Assembly: GCF_000412695.1 (NCBI RefSeq)
Contig: NC_021499.1
Location: forward strand, 186,001-250,000
Source: Pseudomonas resinovorans NBRC 106553
GTDB taxonomy: Bacteria > Pseudomonadota > Gammaproteobacteria > Pseudomonadales > Pseudomonadaceae
Reading direction: 5' to 3'
Length of the DNA: 64,000 nt
Part shown: positions 50,934-60,941 of the stretch, in pieces
Position numbering within the stretch: the first letter of the stretch is position 1
Layout: each line of letters opens with the position of its first letter
Program-made: the position numbers and the translations under genes
The notes under the pieces: model-generated
Told to the model about the DNA's origin: nothing
Seen by the model: only the letters and a program-made list of their open reading frames with translations
Database searches by the model: none

Positions 50934-52265
50934 ATGAACAAGTCCTCCCTCGCCCTGGCCGTCGCCCTCGGCGTCCTGGCCCAGCAGGCATCCGCCGGCG
51001 GTTTCATCGAAGACAGCAAGGCCAGCCTGACCCTGCGCAACTTCTACATCAACCAGGACAACCGCGAAGGCACCGCCTCGCCGTCCAAGCAGGAGGAGTG
51101 GGGCCAGGGCTTCCTGTTCAACTACGCCTCGGGCTTCACCGAAGGCACCGTCGGCGTGGGCGTCGACGCCCTCGGCCTTCTGGGCGTCAAGCTGGATTCC
51201 GGCAAGGGCCGTCACTACAACCCCACCAGCAGCAACTACGGCGGCACCGTGTTCCCCACCGACAACGACGGCCGCGCCAAGGACGACTTCGGCAGCCTGG
51301 GCCTGACCGGCAAGGTGCGTATCTCCAAGACCGAAGGGCGCATCGGCACCCTGCTGCCCAAGCTGCCGGTGGTGACCTACAACGACGGCCGCCTGCTACC
51401 GCAGACCTTCGAGGGCGGGCAGATCACCTCCAACGAGATCGCCGGCCTGACCCTGGTCGGCGGCCAGCTGGAACACGCCAAGGGGCGTAACTCCAGCGAC
51501 GCCCGCGGCCTGTCGATCGCCGGCGCGAACAACGCCCGCAGCGGCCAGTTCGTCAACACCTTCTACTTCGCCGGCGGCGACTACAAGGTCAGCGACAACC
51601 TGCTCGCCCAGTACTACTACGGCAACCTGGAAGACTTCTACCAGCAGCACTTCGTGGGCCTGACCCACAACTGGGCGCTGCCGGTGGGCGCGCTGAAGTC
51701 CGACCTGCGCTACTTCTACAGCGACTCCGATGGCAAGAACGCCAGCGTCGCCGGCCGTGGCGAAGGCTTCGTCAGCAGCGGCAACTGGGCGGCCAACGAC
51801 CCGAACAAGGGCGAGGTGGACAACCGCACCTGGAGCGCCTTCTTCACCTACACCCTCGGCGGCCACGCGGCCAGCCTGGGCTACCAGCAGGTGTCCGGCG
51901 ACAGCGCCTTCCCCTTCCTCAACCAGGGCGACGGCGCCACCGCCTACCTGATCACCGACCGCCAGATCGGCAAGTTCCTCAGCGCCGGCGAGCGCACCTG
52001 GGTGGCCGAGTACGGCTACGACTTCGCCAAGCTCGGCGTGCCGGGCCTGAAGGCGACGACCACCTACCTGAAGGGCAGCAACATCGAGACCCAGGGCAGC
52101 GACCAGGGCGAATGGGAACGGGATTTCCGCCTCGACTACGTGCTGCAGGACGGTCCGCTCAAGGGCCTGGGCCTGTCCTGGCGTAACACCGTGCTGCGCA
52201 GCGACGCGGCCCGCGACCAGGACGAGAACCGCCTGATCCTGAGCTACACCCTGACCCTGCTGTAA
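50934..52265 (+). CDS. OprD-family outer-membrane porin
   Basis: A 443-residue OprD-type 18-strand channel. It has a signal peptide (about 1-22, ending SAGG), the family start GFIEDSKASLTLRNFYINQD (about 23-43), KVRISKTEGRIGTLLPKLPVV (around 128-148), a SDNLLAQYYYGNLEDFYQQHFVGL stretch, and the closing strand RLILSYTLTLL with a C-terminal hydrophobic residue. Located between sulfonate genes and divergent from the orphan binding protein, it is probably the outer-membrane entry for sulfonates. ATGGAGC precedes the start. Downstream 600 bp carry repeats and the lsfA promoter. Confidence 0.9.
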   Translation: MNKSSLALAVALGVLAQQASAGGFIEDSKASLTLRNFYINQDNREGTASPSKQEEWGQGFLFNYASGFTEGTVGVGVDALGLLGVKLDSGKGRHYNPTSSNYGGTVFPTDNDGRAKDDFGSLGLTGKVRISKTEGRIGTLLPKLPVVTYNDGRLLPQTFEGGQITSNEIAGLTLVGGQLEHAKGRNSSDARGLSIAGANNARSGQFVNTFYFAGGDYKVSDNLLAQYYYGNLEDFYQQHFVGLTHNWALPVGALKSDLRYFYSDSDGKNASVAGRGEGFVSSGNWAANDPNKGEVDNRTWSAFFTYTLGGHAASLGYQQVSGDSAFPFLNQGDGATAYLITDRQIGKFLSAGERTWVAEYGYDFAKLGVPGLKATTTYLKGSNIETQGSDQGEWERDFRLDYVLQDGPLKGLGLSWRNTVLRSDAARDQDENRLILSYTLTLL

Positions 52266-52279
52266 GGCGCGGTGGTTCC

Positions 52280-52692
52280 GTAGGTTGCTGCAGAGCGCAG
52301 CGAAGCCCAACGGGGTGCGTCCGACGGGGCTCCGCCTGTTGGGTTTCGTTCCTCTACCCAACCTACGGGGGGCGCATCGGGTGGATCACGCTTCATCGAT
52401 CCACCATCCGGGGCCCGGAATCACACCGCTAGTGGATGGAAAAAGCGCCATCCACCCTTGGGTGACGCGCGGTGATTCCGTGGGGTGTCGCCAACGGGGC
52501 TCCGCTTGTTGGGTTTCGTTCCTCTACCCAACCTACGGGTGATGCGTCGTAGGGTGGATCACGCTTCATCGATCCACCATTCGGGGCCCGGAATCGCACC
52601 GCTGGTGGATGGAAAAACGCAGTGATTCCGTAGGTTGGTGCAGAGCGCAGCGAAGCCCAACGGGGAGCCGCGTGCCTCTACCCAGCCTACCG
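52280..52692. repeat. Composite tandem repeat block: three family-A units alternating with two GTGGATC units
   Basis: Family-A units lie at 52280-52366, 52481-52546 and 52630-52692. Between them are two copies of a second unit (52378-52465 and 52553-52622) with GGGTGGATCACGCTTCATCG and GATCCACCAT inverted arms followed by CGGGGCCCGGAATC and a GTGGATGGAAAAA stretch. The A-plus-unit block is thus repeated with a period of about 175 bp. It fills most of the gap between the porin and lsfA. Confidence 0.88.
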
Positions 52693-52737
52693 ATTGGCGC
52701 CATATGAAAGCTGGAGACCCTGTTCCAGAGGGTTTCC

Positions 52738-52865
52738 GGCTTTTTCACGTCTGAATTTTATTATCTCCAAATCGCATAAATAAATTGTTATTTATTCTTT
52801 TTAATTTTCAAAGCAAGTGCCCATAGTGAGCCCCACGGAACGACAACAGACACAGGAGCAGCACC
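52738..52865 (+). promoter_or_regulatory. AT-rich promoter region of lsfA
   Basis: The stretch 52738-52815 is strongly AT-rich compared with its surroundings and lies directly before lsfA, with ACAGGAGCAG as ribosome-binding site. I see neither the TAAGCTAAT nor the GGAATAAG motif in it, so it differs from the other sulfur promoters. Confidence 0.4.
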
Positions 52866-53504
52866 ATGAGTATCCGCCTTGGCGACATCGCCCCCGACTT
52901 CGAGCAGGACTCCAGCGAAGGCCCCATTCGCTTCCACGAATGGCTGGGCGGCAGCTGGGCCGTGCTGTTCTCCCACCCGGCCGACTTCACCCCGGTGTGC
53001 ACCACGGAGCTCGGCTTCACCGCCAAGCTGAAGGACCAGTTCGCCGCCCGTGGGGTGAAGGCCATCGCCTTGTCGGTGGACCCGGTGGAGTCCCATCACC
53101 GCTGGATCGATGACATCAACGACACCCAGGGCACCCTGGTGAACTTCCCGATCATCGCCGACGCCGACCGCCGGGTATCCGACCTCTACGACCTGATCCA
53201 CCCGAACGCCAACGACACCCTCACCGTGCGTTCGCTGTTCATCATCGACCCGAACAAGAAGGTGCGCCTGACCATCACCTACCCGGCCAGCACCGGGCGC
53301 AACTTCAACGAGATCCTGCGGGTGATCGACTCCCTGCAGCTGACCGACAACCACAAGGTCGCCACCCCCGCCAACTGGCAGGACGGTGACGACGTGGTGA
53401 TCGTGCCCTCGCTCAAGGATGAAGACGAGATCCGCCAGCGCTTCCCGCGTGGCTACAAGGCGGTCCGGCCGTACCTGCGCCTGACCCCGCAACCCAACCG
53501 CTGA
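52866..53504 (+). CDS. lsfA: 1-Cys peroxiredoxin LsfA
   Basis: A Prx6-type thiol peroxidase that reduces peroxides and is induced with sulfonate-use genes in pseudomonads. The 212-residue protein has the peroxidatic Cys45 in PADFTPVCTTE; no second conserved Cys is present at the 2-Cys position, and the C-terminal dimer domain (about 155-212) is complete with RFPRGYKAVRPYLRLTPQP. It sits between the porin and ssuA on the same strand, 101 nt before ssuA. Confidence 0.93.
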   Translation: MSIRLGDIAPDFEQDSSEGPIRFHEWLGGSWAVLFSHPADFTPVCTTELGFTAKLKDQFAARGVKAIALSVDPVESHHRWIDDINDTQGTLVNFPIIADADRRVSDLYDLIHPNANDTLTVRSLFIIDPNKKVRLTITYPASTGRNFNEILRVIDSLQLTDNHKVATPANWQDGDDVVIVPSLKDEDEIRQRFPRGYKAVRPYLRLTPQPNR

Positions 53505-53605
53505 TCCACCCGGCGCCTCGCGCGCCCGCAACGAACCCCGCCTTACTCTCCCGTCAACGGGCCAGCAGGCAACGACACCCAAAGCGAAGTCATGAGGAGA
53601 GCGCC

Positions 53606-54568
53606 ATGCGCACCATCACTTTGCGTCGGAGCCTGGCTGCCCTGTTCGCGGCTGCCCTGGCTTTCGGCGCCATCACCCAGGCACAGGCCGAGACCCTGCG
53701 GATCGGCTACCAGAAATACGGCACCCTGGTGCTGCTCAAGGCCAAGGGAACGCTGGAGAAGCGCCTGGCCGAACAGGGCGTCGAGGTCAAATGGACCGAG
53801 TTCCCCGGTGGCCCGCAGCTGCTGGAAGGGCTGAACGTGGGTTCCATCGACTTCGGCGTGACCGGCGAGACCCCGCCGGTGTTCGCCCAGGCCGCCGGTG
53901 CCGACCTGCTCTACGTGGCCTATGAGCCGCCGGCGCCCACCAGCGAGGCGATCCTGGTGCCCAAGGGCTCCTCCATCCAGTCGGTGAAGGAACTGGCCGG
54001 CAAGAAGGTCGCCCTGAACAAGGGCTCCAACGTCCACTACCTGCTGGTCCGCGCCCTGGAAGAGGCCGGCCTGAAATACAGCGACATCCAGCCCGTGTAC
54101 CTGCCCCCGGCCGACGCCCGCGCCGCCTTCGAGCGTGGCAGCGTGGACGCCTGGGTGATCTGGGACCCCTTCCAGGCGGCCGCCGAGCAGCAGCTCGAGG
54201 CCCGCACCCTGCGCAATGGCCAAGGCATCGTCGACAACCACCAGTTCTACCTGGCGACCCGCCCCTACGCCCAGAAGCACCCGCAGGTGATCAACACCCT
54301 GATCGAGGAAGTGCGCGCCGTGGGCGAGGACTCCAAGGCCGATCCGGACAAGGTCACCGAACAGGTGGCGCCGCTGCTCGGCCTGTCCAAGGACATCACC
54401 TCCATCGCGGTGAAGCGCCAGGGCTACGGTGCCCAGCCGCTGACCCCCGAGGTGGTCGCCGCCCAGCAGAAGATCGCCGACACCTTCACCGCGCTGAAAC
54501 TGATCCCGAAAAAACTCAGCATCGCCGACGTCATCTGGACGCCCCCGGCCAAGGTGGCCCAGCAGTAA
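53606..54568 (+). CDS. ssuA: Alkanesulfonate-binding periplasmic protein SsuA
   Basis: A 320-residue binding protein with a signal peptide (about 1-28, ending AQAET) followed by [21 protein letters not shown] (about 30-50), [33 protein letters not shown] (about 71-103) and [16 protein letters not shown]. It matches SsuA throughout. AGGAGAGCGCC precedes ATG 53606. Downstream is a stem-loop and then ssuD. No ssuE reductase gene lies upstream, where P. putida has one. Confidence 0.93.
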   Translation: MRTITLRRSLAALFAAALAFGAITQAQAETLRIGYQKYGTLVLLKAKGTLEKRLAEQGVEVKWTEFPGGPQLLEGLNVGSIDFGVTGETPPVFAQAAGADLLYVAYEPPAPTSEAILVPKGSSIQSVKELAGKKVALNKGSNVHYLLVRALEEAGLKYSDIQPVYLPPADARAAFERGSVDAWVIWDPFQAAAEQQLEARTLRNGQGIVDNHQFYLATRPYAQKHPQVINTLIEEVRAVGEDSKADPDKVTEQVAPLLGLSKDITSIAVKRQGYGAQPLTPEVVAAQQKIADTFTALKLIPKKLSIADVIWTPPAKVAQQ

Positions 54569-54576
54569 TCAATCGG

Positions 54577-54600
54577 CCCCTCTCCCAGGAGGGAGGGGGG
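54577..54600 (+). terminator. Stem-loop between ssuA and ssuD
   Basis: CCCCTCTCCC (54577-54586) pairs with GGGAGGGGGG (54591-54600), with one G-T pair, around AGGA. No T-tract follows, so an mRNA-stability or partial-termination role is more likely than full termination. Confidence 0.6.
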
Positions 54601-54626
54601 CGACGAATTCCCAAGGAGACGACTCC

Positions 54627-55781
54627 ATGAGCTTGAACATCTTCTGGTTCCTGCCGACTCACGGCGATGGCCACTACCTCGGCACATCCGAGGGCGCCCG
54701 CGCCGTCGACCACGGCTACCTGCAACAGATCGCCCAAGCGGCCGACCGCCTCGGTTTCGGCGGTGTGCTGATCCCCACCGGGCGTTCCTGCGAGGACTCC
54801 TGGCTGGTGGCCGCGTCGCTGATCCCGGTGACCCAGCGCCTGAAGTTCCTGGTGGCCCTGCGCCCCGGGATCATTTCGCCCACCGTGGCCGCGCGCCAGG
54901 CGGCGACCCTGGATCGCCTGTCCGGCGGCCGCGCGCTGTTCAACCTGGTCACGGGTGGCGACCCGGACGAACTGGCCGCCGATGGCCTGCACCTGAACCA
55001 TGAAGAACGCTACGAAGCATCGGTGGAGTTCACCCGCATCTGGCGCCGCGTGCTGGAGGGCGAAACCGTCGACTACGACGGCAAGCACATCCAGGTGAAG
55101 GGCGCCAAGCTGTTCTACCCGCCGTTGCAGCAGCCGCGTCCGCCGCTGTACTTCGGTGGCTCGTCCGAAGCCGCCCAGGACCTGGCCGCCGAGCAGGTCG
55201 AGCTGTACCTGACCTGGGGCGAACCGCCGGCGGCGGTGAAGGAGAAGATCGAGCAGGTCCGCGCCAAGGCCGCCAAACAGGGCCGCACGGTGCGCTTCGG
55301 CATTCGCCTGCACGTCATCGTGCGCGAAACCAATGAAGCCGCCTGGGCCGCCGCCGACCGCCTGATCGAGAACCTCGACGACGCCACCATCGCCAAGGCC
55401 CAGGCGGCCTTCGCCCGTTTCGATTCGGTGGGCCAGCAACGCATGGCCGCCCTGCACAACGGCCGCCGCGACAAGCTGGAAGTCAGCCCCAACCTCTGGG
55501 CCGGCGTCGGCCTGGTGCGCGGCGGTGCCGGCACCGCGCTGGTGGGCGATGGCCCGACCGTGGCGGCGCGGGTGAAGGAATACGCTGACCTTGGTATCGA
55601 CACCTTCATCTTCTCCGGCTACCCGCACCTGGAGGAGTCCTACCGGGTCGCCGAGCTGCTGTTCCCGCACCTGGACGTGGCGCGGCCGCGCGCCAATGAC
55701 GGCCTGGCCTTCGTCAGTCCGTTCGGCGAGATGGTGGCCAACGAGGCGCTGCCCGAAGCCAAGCTGGCTTCGCAGAGCTGA
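54627..55781 (+). CDS. ssuD: FMNH2-dependent alkanesulfonate monooxygenase SsuD
   Basis: SsuD splits C1 and longer alkanesulfonates to aldehyde and sulfite using reduced FMN supplied by a separate reductase. The 384-residue luciferase-fold protein shows the family start [39 protein letters not shown] (about 50-69), [16 protein letters not shown] (about 107-122), [26 protein letters not shown] and the C-terminal [20 protein letters not shown]. The active-site Cys of E. coli SsuD falls in this RSCED region. AAGGAGACG precedes ATG 54627. Confidence 0.95.
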   Translation: MSLNIFWFLPTHGDGHYLGTSEGARAVDHGYLQQIAQAADRLGFGGVLIPTGRSCEDSWLVAASLIPVTQRLKFLVALRPGIISPTVAARQAATLDRLSGGRALFNLVTGGDPDELAADGLHLNHEERYEASVEFTRIWRRVLEGETVDYDGKHIQVKGAKLFYPPLQQPRPPLYFGGSSEAAQDLAAEQVELYLTWGEPPAAVKEKIEQVRAKAAKQGRTVRFGIRLHVIVRETNEAAWAAADRLIENLDDATIAKAQAAFARFDSVGQQRMAALHNGRRDKLEVSPNLWAGVGLVRGGAGTALVGDGPTVAARVKEYADLGIDTFIFSGYPHLEESYRVAELLFPHLDVARPRANDGLAFVSPFGEMVANEALPEAKLASQS

Positions 55782-55792
55782 GGGCCGCAGGC

Positions 55793-56578
55793 ATGACACT
55801 CAATTCCCTACTCCAGCGCCTGGCGCCCTGGGCCCTGCCGGTGGCGCTGCTGGCGGCCTGGCAGGGCGCGGTGGTGACCGGCCTGCTCTCCACCCGCATC
55901 CTGCCGGCGCCCAGCGCCGTGCTGGAGGCGGGCTGGAACCTGCTGTCCAGTGGCGAGATCTGGACCCACCTGGCCATCAGCGGCTGGCGCGCCGGTATCG
56001 GCTTCGCCATCGGCGGCGGCCTCGGCCTGCTGCTGGGATTTATCACCGGCCTGTCGAAATGGGGCGAGCGCCTGCTCGACAGCTCGGTGCAGATGATCCG
56101 TAACGTGCCGCACCTGGCGCTGATCCCGCTGGTGATCCTGTGGTTCGGCATCGACGAGTCGGCGAAGATCTTCCTGGTCGCCCTCGGCACCCTGTTCCCC
56201 ATCTACCTCAACACCTACCACGGCATCCGCAACGTCGACCCGGCGCTGGTGGAGATGGCGCGCAGCTACGGCCTGTCGGGTTTCGCGCTGTTCCGCCAGG
56301 TGATCCTGCCGGGCGCGCTGCCCTCGATCCTGGTGGGGGTGCGCTTCGCCCTCGGCTTCATGTGGCTGACGCTGATCGTCGCCGAGACCATTTCCGCCAG
56401 CTCCGGCATCGGCTACCTGGCGATGAACGCCCGCGAGTTCCTGCAGACCGACGTGGTGGTGCTGGCGATCCTGCTCTACGCGGTGCTCGGCAAGCTGGCC
56501 GACGTCGCCGCCCGTGGCCTGGAACGCGTCTGGCTGCGCTGGCACCCGGCCTACCAGGCCAAGGGAGGTGCCGCATGA
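55793..56578 (+). CDS. ssuC: Alkanesulfonate ABC importer permease SsuC
   Basis: A 261-residue permease with six helices and the coupling loop [29 protein letters not shown] (around 152-180). It starts 12 nt after ssuD and its stop overlaps the ssuB ATG by 4 nt. Confidence 0.94.
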   Translation: MTLNSLLQRLAPWALPVALLAAWQGAVVTGLLSTRILPAPSAVLEAGWNLLSSGEIWTHLAISGWRAGIGFAIGGGLGLLLGFITGLSKWGERLLDSSVQMIRNVPHLALIPLVILWFGIDESAKIFLVALGTLFPIYLNTYHGIRNVDPALVEMARSYGLSGFALFRQVILPGALPSILVGVRFALGFMWLTLIVAETISASSGIGYLAMNAREFLQTDVVVLAILLYAVLGKLADVAARGLERVWLRWHPAYQAKGGAA

Positions 56579-57384
56579 CCGCCGCCCAGACGCCGCAACA
56601 CCTCAAGCGCGGCATCCCACTGGCGCTCCAGGGCATCGGCAAGTCCTTCGGCGAGCGGGAGGTGCTCAAGGGCATCGACCTGCTGATTCCCGCTGGCCAG
56701 TTCGTTGCCGTGGTCGGCCGCAGCGGTTGCGGCAAGAGCACCCTGCTGCGCCTGCTGGCGGGGCTGGACCAGCCCTCCCGTGGCGAGCTGCTGGCGGGTG
56801 CGGCAGCGCTGGAAGCCGCCCGCGAGGACACCCGGCTGATGTTCCAGGACGCGCGCCTGCTGCCCTGGAAACGGGTGATCGACAACGTCGGCCTGGGGCT
56901 GTCCGGCAACTGGCGTCCGCGAGCCCTGGACGCACTGGAGGCGGTGGGCCTGGCCGATCGCGCCAACGAGTGGCCAGCGGCCCTCTCCGGCGGCCAGAAG
57001 CAGCGTGTGGCCCTGGCCCGTGCGCTGATCCACCAGCCGCGCCTGCTGCTGCTGGACGAGCCCCTGGGTGCCCTGGATGCCCTGACCCGCATCGAGATGC
57101 AGCAACTGATCGAGCGCCTCTGGCAGCAGCACGGCTTCACCGTGCTGCTGGTGACCCACGACGTGAGCGAAGCCGTGGCGGTCGCCGATCGGGTGATCCT
57201 GATCGAGGAAGGCGCCATCGGCCTCGATCTCGCCGTGGACCTGCATCGCCCCCGTGCCCGTGGCTCGGCGCGCCTGGCCGCCCTCGAGGCCGAAGTCCTG
57301 GAGCGAGTACTGGCGCTGCCCTCGGCACCGCCGGAACCCGAACCTGTTTCCCCCCTGCCCACGCAACTGCGCTGGGCACTCTGA
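56575..57384 (+). CDS. ssuB: Alkanesulfonate ABC importer ATPase SsuB
   Basis: A 269-residue ATPase with Walker [10 protein letters not shown] (about 51-59), Q-loop [10 protein letters not shown], signature [14 protein letters not shown], Walker [13 protein letters not shown] and [16 protein letters not shown]. The frame is open upstream inside ssuC, but ATG 56575 overlaps the ssuC stop and gives the SsuB N-terminus. The C-terminal [21 protein letters not shown] tail is typical. Confidence 0.94.
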   Translation: MTAAQTPQHLKRGIPLALQGIGKSFGEREVLKGIDLLIPAGQFVAVVGRSGCGKSTLLRLLAGLDQPSRGELLAGAAALEAAREDTRLMFQDARLLPWKRVIDNVGLGLSGNWRPRALDALEAVGLADRANEWPAALSGGQKQRVALARALIHQPRLLLLDEPLGALDALTRIEMQQLIERLWQQHGFTVLLVTHDVSEAVAVADRVILIEEGAIGLDLAVDLHRPRARGSARLAALEAEVLERVLALPSAPPEPEPVSPLPTQLRWAL

Positions 57385-57423
57385 CCCAAACCCCATCGAT
57401 CCCCGAGCACAGGAACCAACGCC

Positions 57424-57639
57424 ATGACCATCAAAGCCATCAACGTCCGCAACCAGTTCAAAGGCACCATCAAGGAGATCATCGAGGGCCCGGTGCTTTC
57501 CGAGATCGACGTGCAGACCGCCGCCGGCGTCGTCACCTCCGTGATCACCACCCGTTCCGTGCGCGAGCTGGAACTGGGCGTGGGCTCGGAAGTGATCGCC
57601 TTCGTGAAGTCCACCGAGGTGTCCATCGCCAAGCTGTGA
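57424..57639 (+). CDS. ssuF: Molybdopterin-binding-like (Mop/TOBE) protein SsuF
   Basis: A 71-residue single-domain Mop protein: INVRNQFKGTIKEIIEGPVLSEIDV (about 6-30), SVITTRSVRELELGVGSEVIAFVKSTEVSIAKL. Mop domains bind oxyanions such as molybdate, and SsuF is needed for sulfonate and sulfate-ester use in P. putida although its exact role is not settled. It ends the ssu operon, 40 nt after ssuB. A family-B repeat follows. Confidence 0.9.
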   Translation: MTIKAINVRNQFKGTIKEIIEGPVLSEIDVQTAAGVVTSVITTRSVRELELGVGSEVIAFVKSTEVSIAKL

Positions 57640-57670
57640 TCGGCACACCCGGGATGGGTCGGGATCTGTC

Positions 57671-57767
57671 GTAGGGGCGAATTCATTCGCCAAGCAGGCC
57701 GAAGGCCTGCCCTGCGGCATCGCTCGGGGCAGCTGCGCCGCCCTTGGCGAATGAATTCGCCCCTACA
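57671..57767. repeat. Family-B inverted repeat
   Basis: Same arms as at 28580; centre pairs GCAGGCCGAAGGCCTGC and GGGGCAGCTGCGCCGCCC. It separates the ends of the convergent ssuF and aguA genes. Confidence 0.9.
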
Positions 57768-57797
57768 GGAAGTCGCTTCCCTGGACCGGGAAAAACA

Positions 57798-57819
57798 AAC
57801 CCCCGCATCTGCGGGGGTT
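57798..57819 (-). terminator. Terminator of the agu operon
   Basis: CCCCCGCA and TGCGGGGG (57800-57817) form an 8-bp stem with AA/TT flanks. On the minus strand it is followed by TTTGTTTTT, so it terminates transcription from aguA, whose stop is about 20 nt away. Confidence 0.85.
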
Positions 57820-57836
57820 CGTTCATTGCGGCCTGC

Positions 57837-58943
57837 TCAGCGTTTTTGCGGTGCCGGCTGCTGCTGGGTGATGCAGTGGATGTTGCCGCCGCCGAGGAGG
57901 ATCTCGCGGCCCGGCACCATCACCACTTCATGCTCGGGGAACACGCGCTTGAGGATGGCTTCGGCGGTGGCGTCCTTGGCGTCGTCGAACTTCGGCGCGA
58001 CGATGCCGCCGTTGACGATCAGGAAGTTCACGTAGGAGCCGGCCAGGCGGATCGACGGATCGCGTTCCTGGGTGCCTTCCACCAGGTCGACGCCGGCGCA
58101 TTCTTCTTCGCTGGCGTAGATCGGGCCGGGGATCGGCATCTTGTGCACCACCAGTTGGCGGCCCTTGGCGTCGCGGACGCTTTCCAGCACTTTCATGGCC
58201 GCCTGGCAGCGCGGGAAGTTCGGGTCGTGCGGGTCGTCGGTCCAGGCCAGCAGGACTTCGCCGGGGCGCACGTAGCAGCAGAAGTTATCCACATGGCCGT
58301 CGGTCTCGTCGTTGTAGAGGCCGTCCGGCAGCCAGATCACGGTCTGCACCGACAGTTGCTCGCGCAGTACCGCCTCGATCTCTTCGCGGCTGAGGTGCGG
58401 GTTGCGGTTGCGGTTGAGCAGGCATTCCTCGGTGGTGATCAGGGTGCCTTCGCCATCGACGTGGATGGAGCCGCCTTCGAGCACGAAGCCGTCGGTGCGG
58501 TAGCGCTTGCAGCCTTCGATCTCGAGGATCTTGCGCGCCACCTGGTCATCGCGGTTCCAGGGGAAGTAGAGGCCGCCGTCGAAGCCGCCCCAGGCGTTGA
58601 AGGTCCAGTCCACGCCGCGCACGTCGCCCTGGTCGTTGACCACGAAGGTCGGGCCGGTGTCGCGGACCCAGGCGTCGTCGGTGGAGATTTCCACCACGCG
58701 GATGTTGGGCTCGTCGAGGCGCGCGCGGGCGTTCTCGTACTGGCCGGCGGAGACGCAGACGGTCACCGGCTCGAAGCGCGCGATGGCCTTGGCCACGGCG
58801 GTGAAGGCCGCCTGCGCGGGCTTGCCGCCGAGGCGCCAGTTGTCCGGGCGCTCGGGCCAGACCATCCAGGTGCGGGTATGCGGGGCCCATTCGGCCGGCA
58901 TGTGGAAGCCATCGTCGCGGGGCAGGCTCTTCAGAGTATTCAT
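57837..58943 (-). CDS. aguA: Agmatine deiminase AguA
   Basis: AguA converts agmatine to N-carbamoylputrescine and ammonia. The 368-residue guanidino-modifying enzyme has the family start [20 protein letters not shown] (about 11-30), [35 protein letters not shown] (about 155-176), DGHVDNFC and the catalytic Cys357 in GGGNIHC. ATG 58943 is used; an open stretch upstream does not fit the family. It is cotranscribed with aguB, 86 nt upstream. Confidence 0.95.
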   Translation of the reverse strand: MNTLKSLPRDDGFHMPAEWAPHTRTWMVWPERPDNWRLGGKPAQAAFTAVAKAIARFEPVTVCVSAGQYENARARLDEPNIRVVEISTDDAWVRDTGPTFVVNDQGDVRGVDWTFNAWGGFDGGLYFPWNRDDQVARKILEIEGCKRYRTDGFVLEGGSIHVDGEGTLITTEECLLNRNRNPHLSREEIEAVLREQLSVQTVIWLPDGLYNDETDGHVDNFCCYVRPGEVLLAWTDDPHDPNFPRCQAAMKVLESVRDAKGRQLVVHKMPIPGPIYASEEECAGVDLVEGTQERDPSIRLAGSYVNFLIVNGGIVAPKFDDAKDATAEAILKRVFPEHEVVMVPGREILLGGGNIHCITQQQPAPQKR

Positions 58944-59029
58944 TGACTCACCATCGTCTGAAAAAAGGTCAGGGGCCAACCCGCTGGCGAACAGTGCATC
59001 GCCATCGGGCTGGCCCCTGGCATCGGGCA

Positions 59030-59908
<879 letters not shown>

Positions 59909-59940
59909 GAAGACACCTCGTCAGAACGATGTTGAAGCGA

Positions 59941-60094
59941 TTGCCGGATATCTATCGGCAATCAGGGACAGTTCCGTGCTGGCGGAGGCAGGCCGCCGTG
60001 CGGATGGCGACTTTATATCCGATAAAAATCTGTATTTGAAGCGTGTTTTTTCTATCAGAGGCCGAATTCTGATTTATTTGCCGATAAATATCGG
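59941..60094. promoter_or_regulatory. Repeated CCGATA dyads, predicted AguR operators
   Basis: CCGATAAATATCGG at 60081-60094 is a 6-bp inverted repeat with AA in the centre. A longer dyad, TTGCCG...ATA...TAT...CGGCAA, is at 59941-59961. A third element TATCCGATAAAA is at 60017-60028. All are in the 198-bp gap between aguR and aguB, which otherwise holds no gene. They fit TetR-family operators near the aguBA promoter. Confidence 0.65.
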
Positions 60095-60106
60095 ATTTCT
60101 ATCGAC

Positions 60107-60751
60107 TCAGAGGTCCCGGGGCGTTGCCCGTTTCGGCAGGAAGGGCGGCAGGTAGAGCCCGAGGTAGGCGTCGAACACGCGCATGCCTTCCTCGGCCAGG
60201 CGCGGGGTGATTTCGCCGTGCAGTTGCACCGAGCGGGCGTAGACGCGGTCGCCCAGTTCCATGGCCAGGGCGAAGACGTCGACGTCCTCGGGCAAGGTCG
60301 GCAGCGCGAAGTGGCGCTCGAACAGGGCGTGCATCAGCCGGCCCAGTTCGATGTCGTGCTGGCGGTCGGCCTGGGTGACTTCGGTGAGGCCGTGCTGGGC
60401 GAGGATCAGCTGGCGCGCGGCGGCGTCGGCGCCGTAGATCGACAGCATGCGTTCTTCCACCAGGCGCGAGAGATCGTGCCAGTGGCGCAGGCCGTCATGT
60501 TCGATGGGCAGTTGCAGGCAGGCGCGGAACGCGGCGTGGATGTCGGCGGTAAGGGCCTCGAGGATCGCCGGCACGCTGGAGAAGAAGTGGTAGACGGAGG
60601 AGGGCGGCATCTCCGCGCGTTCGGCGACGCTGTAGATCGACAGGTTGGCCACGCCCTGCTCGGCCAGCAGGGCGCGGGCGGCGTCGAGAATCCCGGCGAT
60701 GCGCAGCTGGCTGCTGGCGCGGGGCTTGCGGGCGGTGGCGGGGCGCGACAT
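60107..60751 (-). CDS. aguR: TetR-family repressor AguR
   Basis: A 214-residue TetR regulator: helix-turn-helix region ILDAARALLAEQGVANLSIYSVAERAEMPPSSVYHFFSSVPAILEAL (around 23-70), then a ligand domain. AguR of pseudomonads represses aguBA and responds to agmatine and N-carbamoylputrescine; the position directly upstream of aguBA on the same strand supports the name. ATG 60751 with GGAGCC-type context is preferred over an in-frame start 93 nt upstream. The upstream region holds a family-A repeat. Confidence 0.87.
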   Translation of the reverse strand: MSRPATARKPRASSQLRIAGILDAARALLAEQGVANLSIYSVAERAEMPPSSVYHFFSSVPAILEALTADIHAAFRACLQLPIEHDGLRHWHDLSRLVEERMLSIYGADAAARQLILAQHGLTEVTQADRQHDIELGRLMHALFERHFALPTLPEDVDVFALAMELGDRVYARSVQLHGEITPRLAEEGMRVFDAYLGLYLPPFLPKRATPRDL

Positions 60752-60848
60752 GGGAGGCTCCTTTGACGAGCCGCTATTGAAATCCAGGCGGTGGGCTCGG
60801 GGCAAGAGAAGCGATCGGCCGCAAGCGCGAATGAATTCGCTCACGGCC

Positions 60849-60930
60849 GTAGGTTGGCGCCGAGCGTAGCGAGGCCCAACTCTTCGCTACTGCCCACCAT
60901 GTTGGGCTTCGTACCTCAGCCCAACCTACG
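60849..60930. repeat. Family-A inverted repeat
   Basis: CGTAGGTTGGCGCCGAGCGTAGCGAGGCCCAAC on the left, GTTGGGCTTCG...GCCCAACCTACG on the right (each arm shown only in part elsewhere). A remnant of a family-B arm, GAATGAATTCGCT, is just before it at 60829-60841. It lies between the polyamine-binding protein gene and aguR. Confidence 0.82.
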
Positions 60931-60941
60931 GAACCCCGGTG

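Noticed and set aside
52280..52692. Tandem repeats as a possible CRISPR array
   Set aside because: Units are about 60-90 bp, internally palindromic and of two alternating types, without unique spacers.
28580..57767. Repeated GAATTCATTCGCC sequences as a possible CRISPR or phage attachment array
   Set aside because: The copies are dispersed over 29 kb, are inverted repeats with paired centres, and have no regular spacers, cas genes or integrase nearby.
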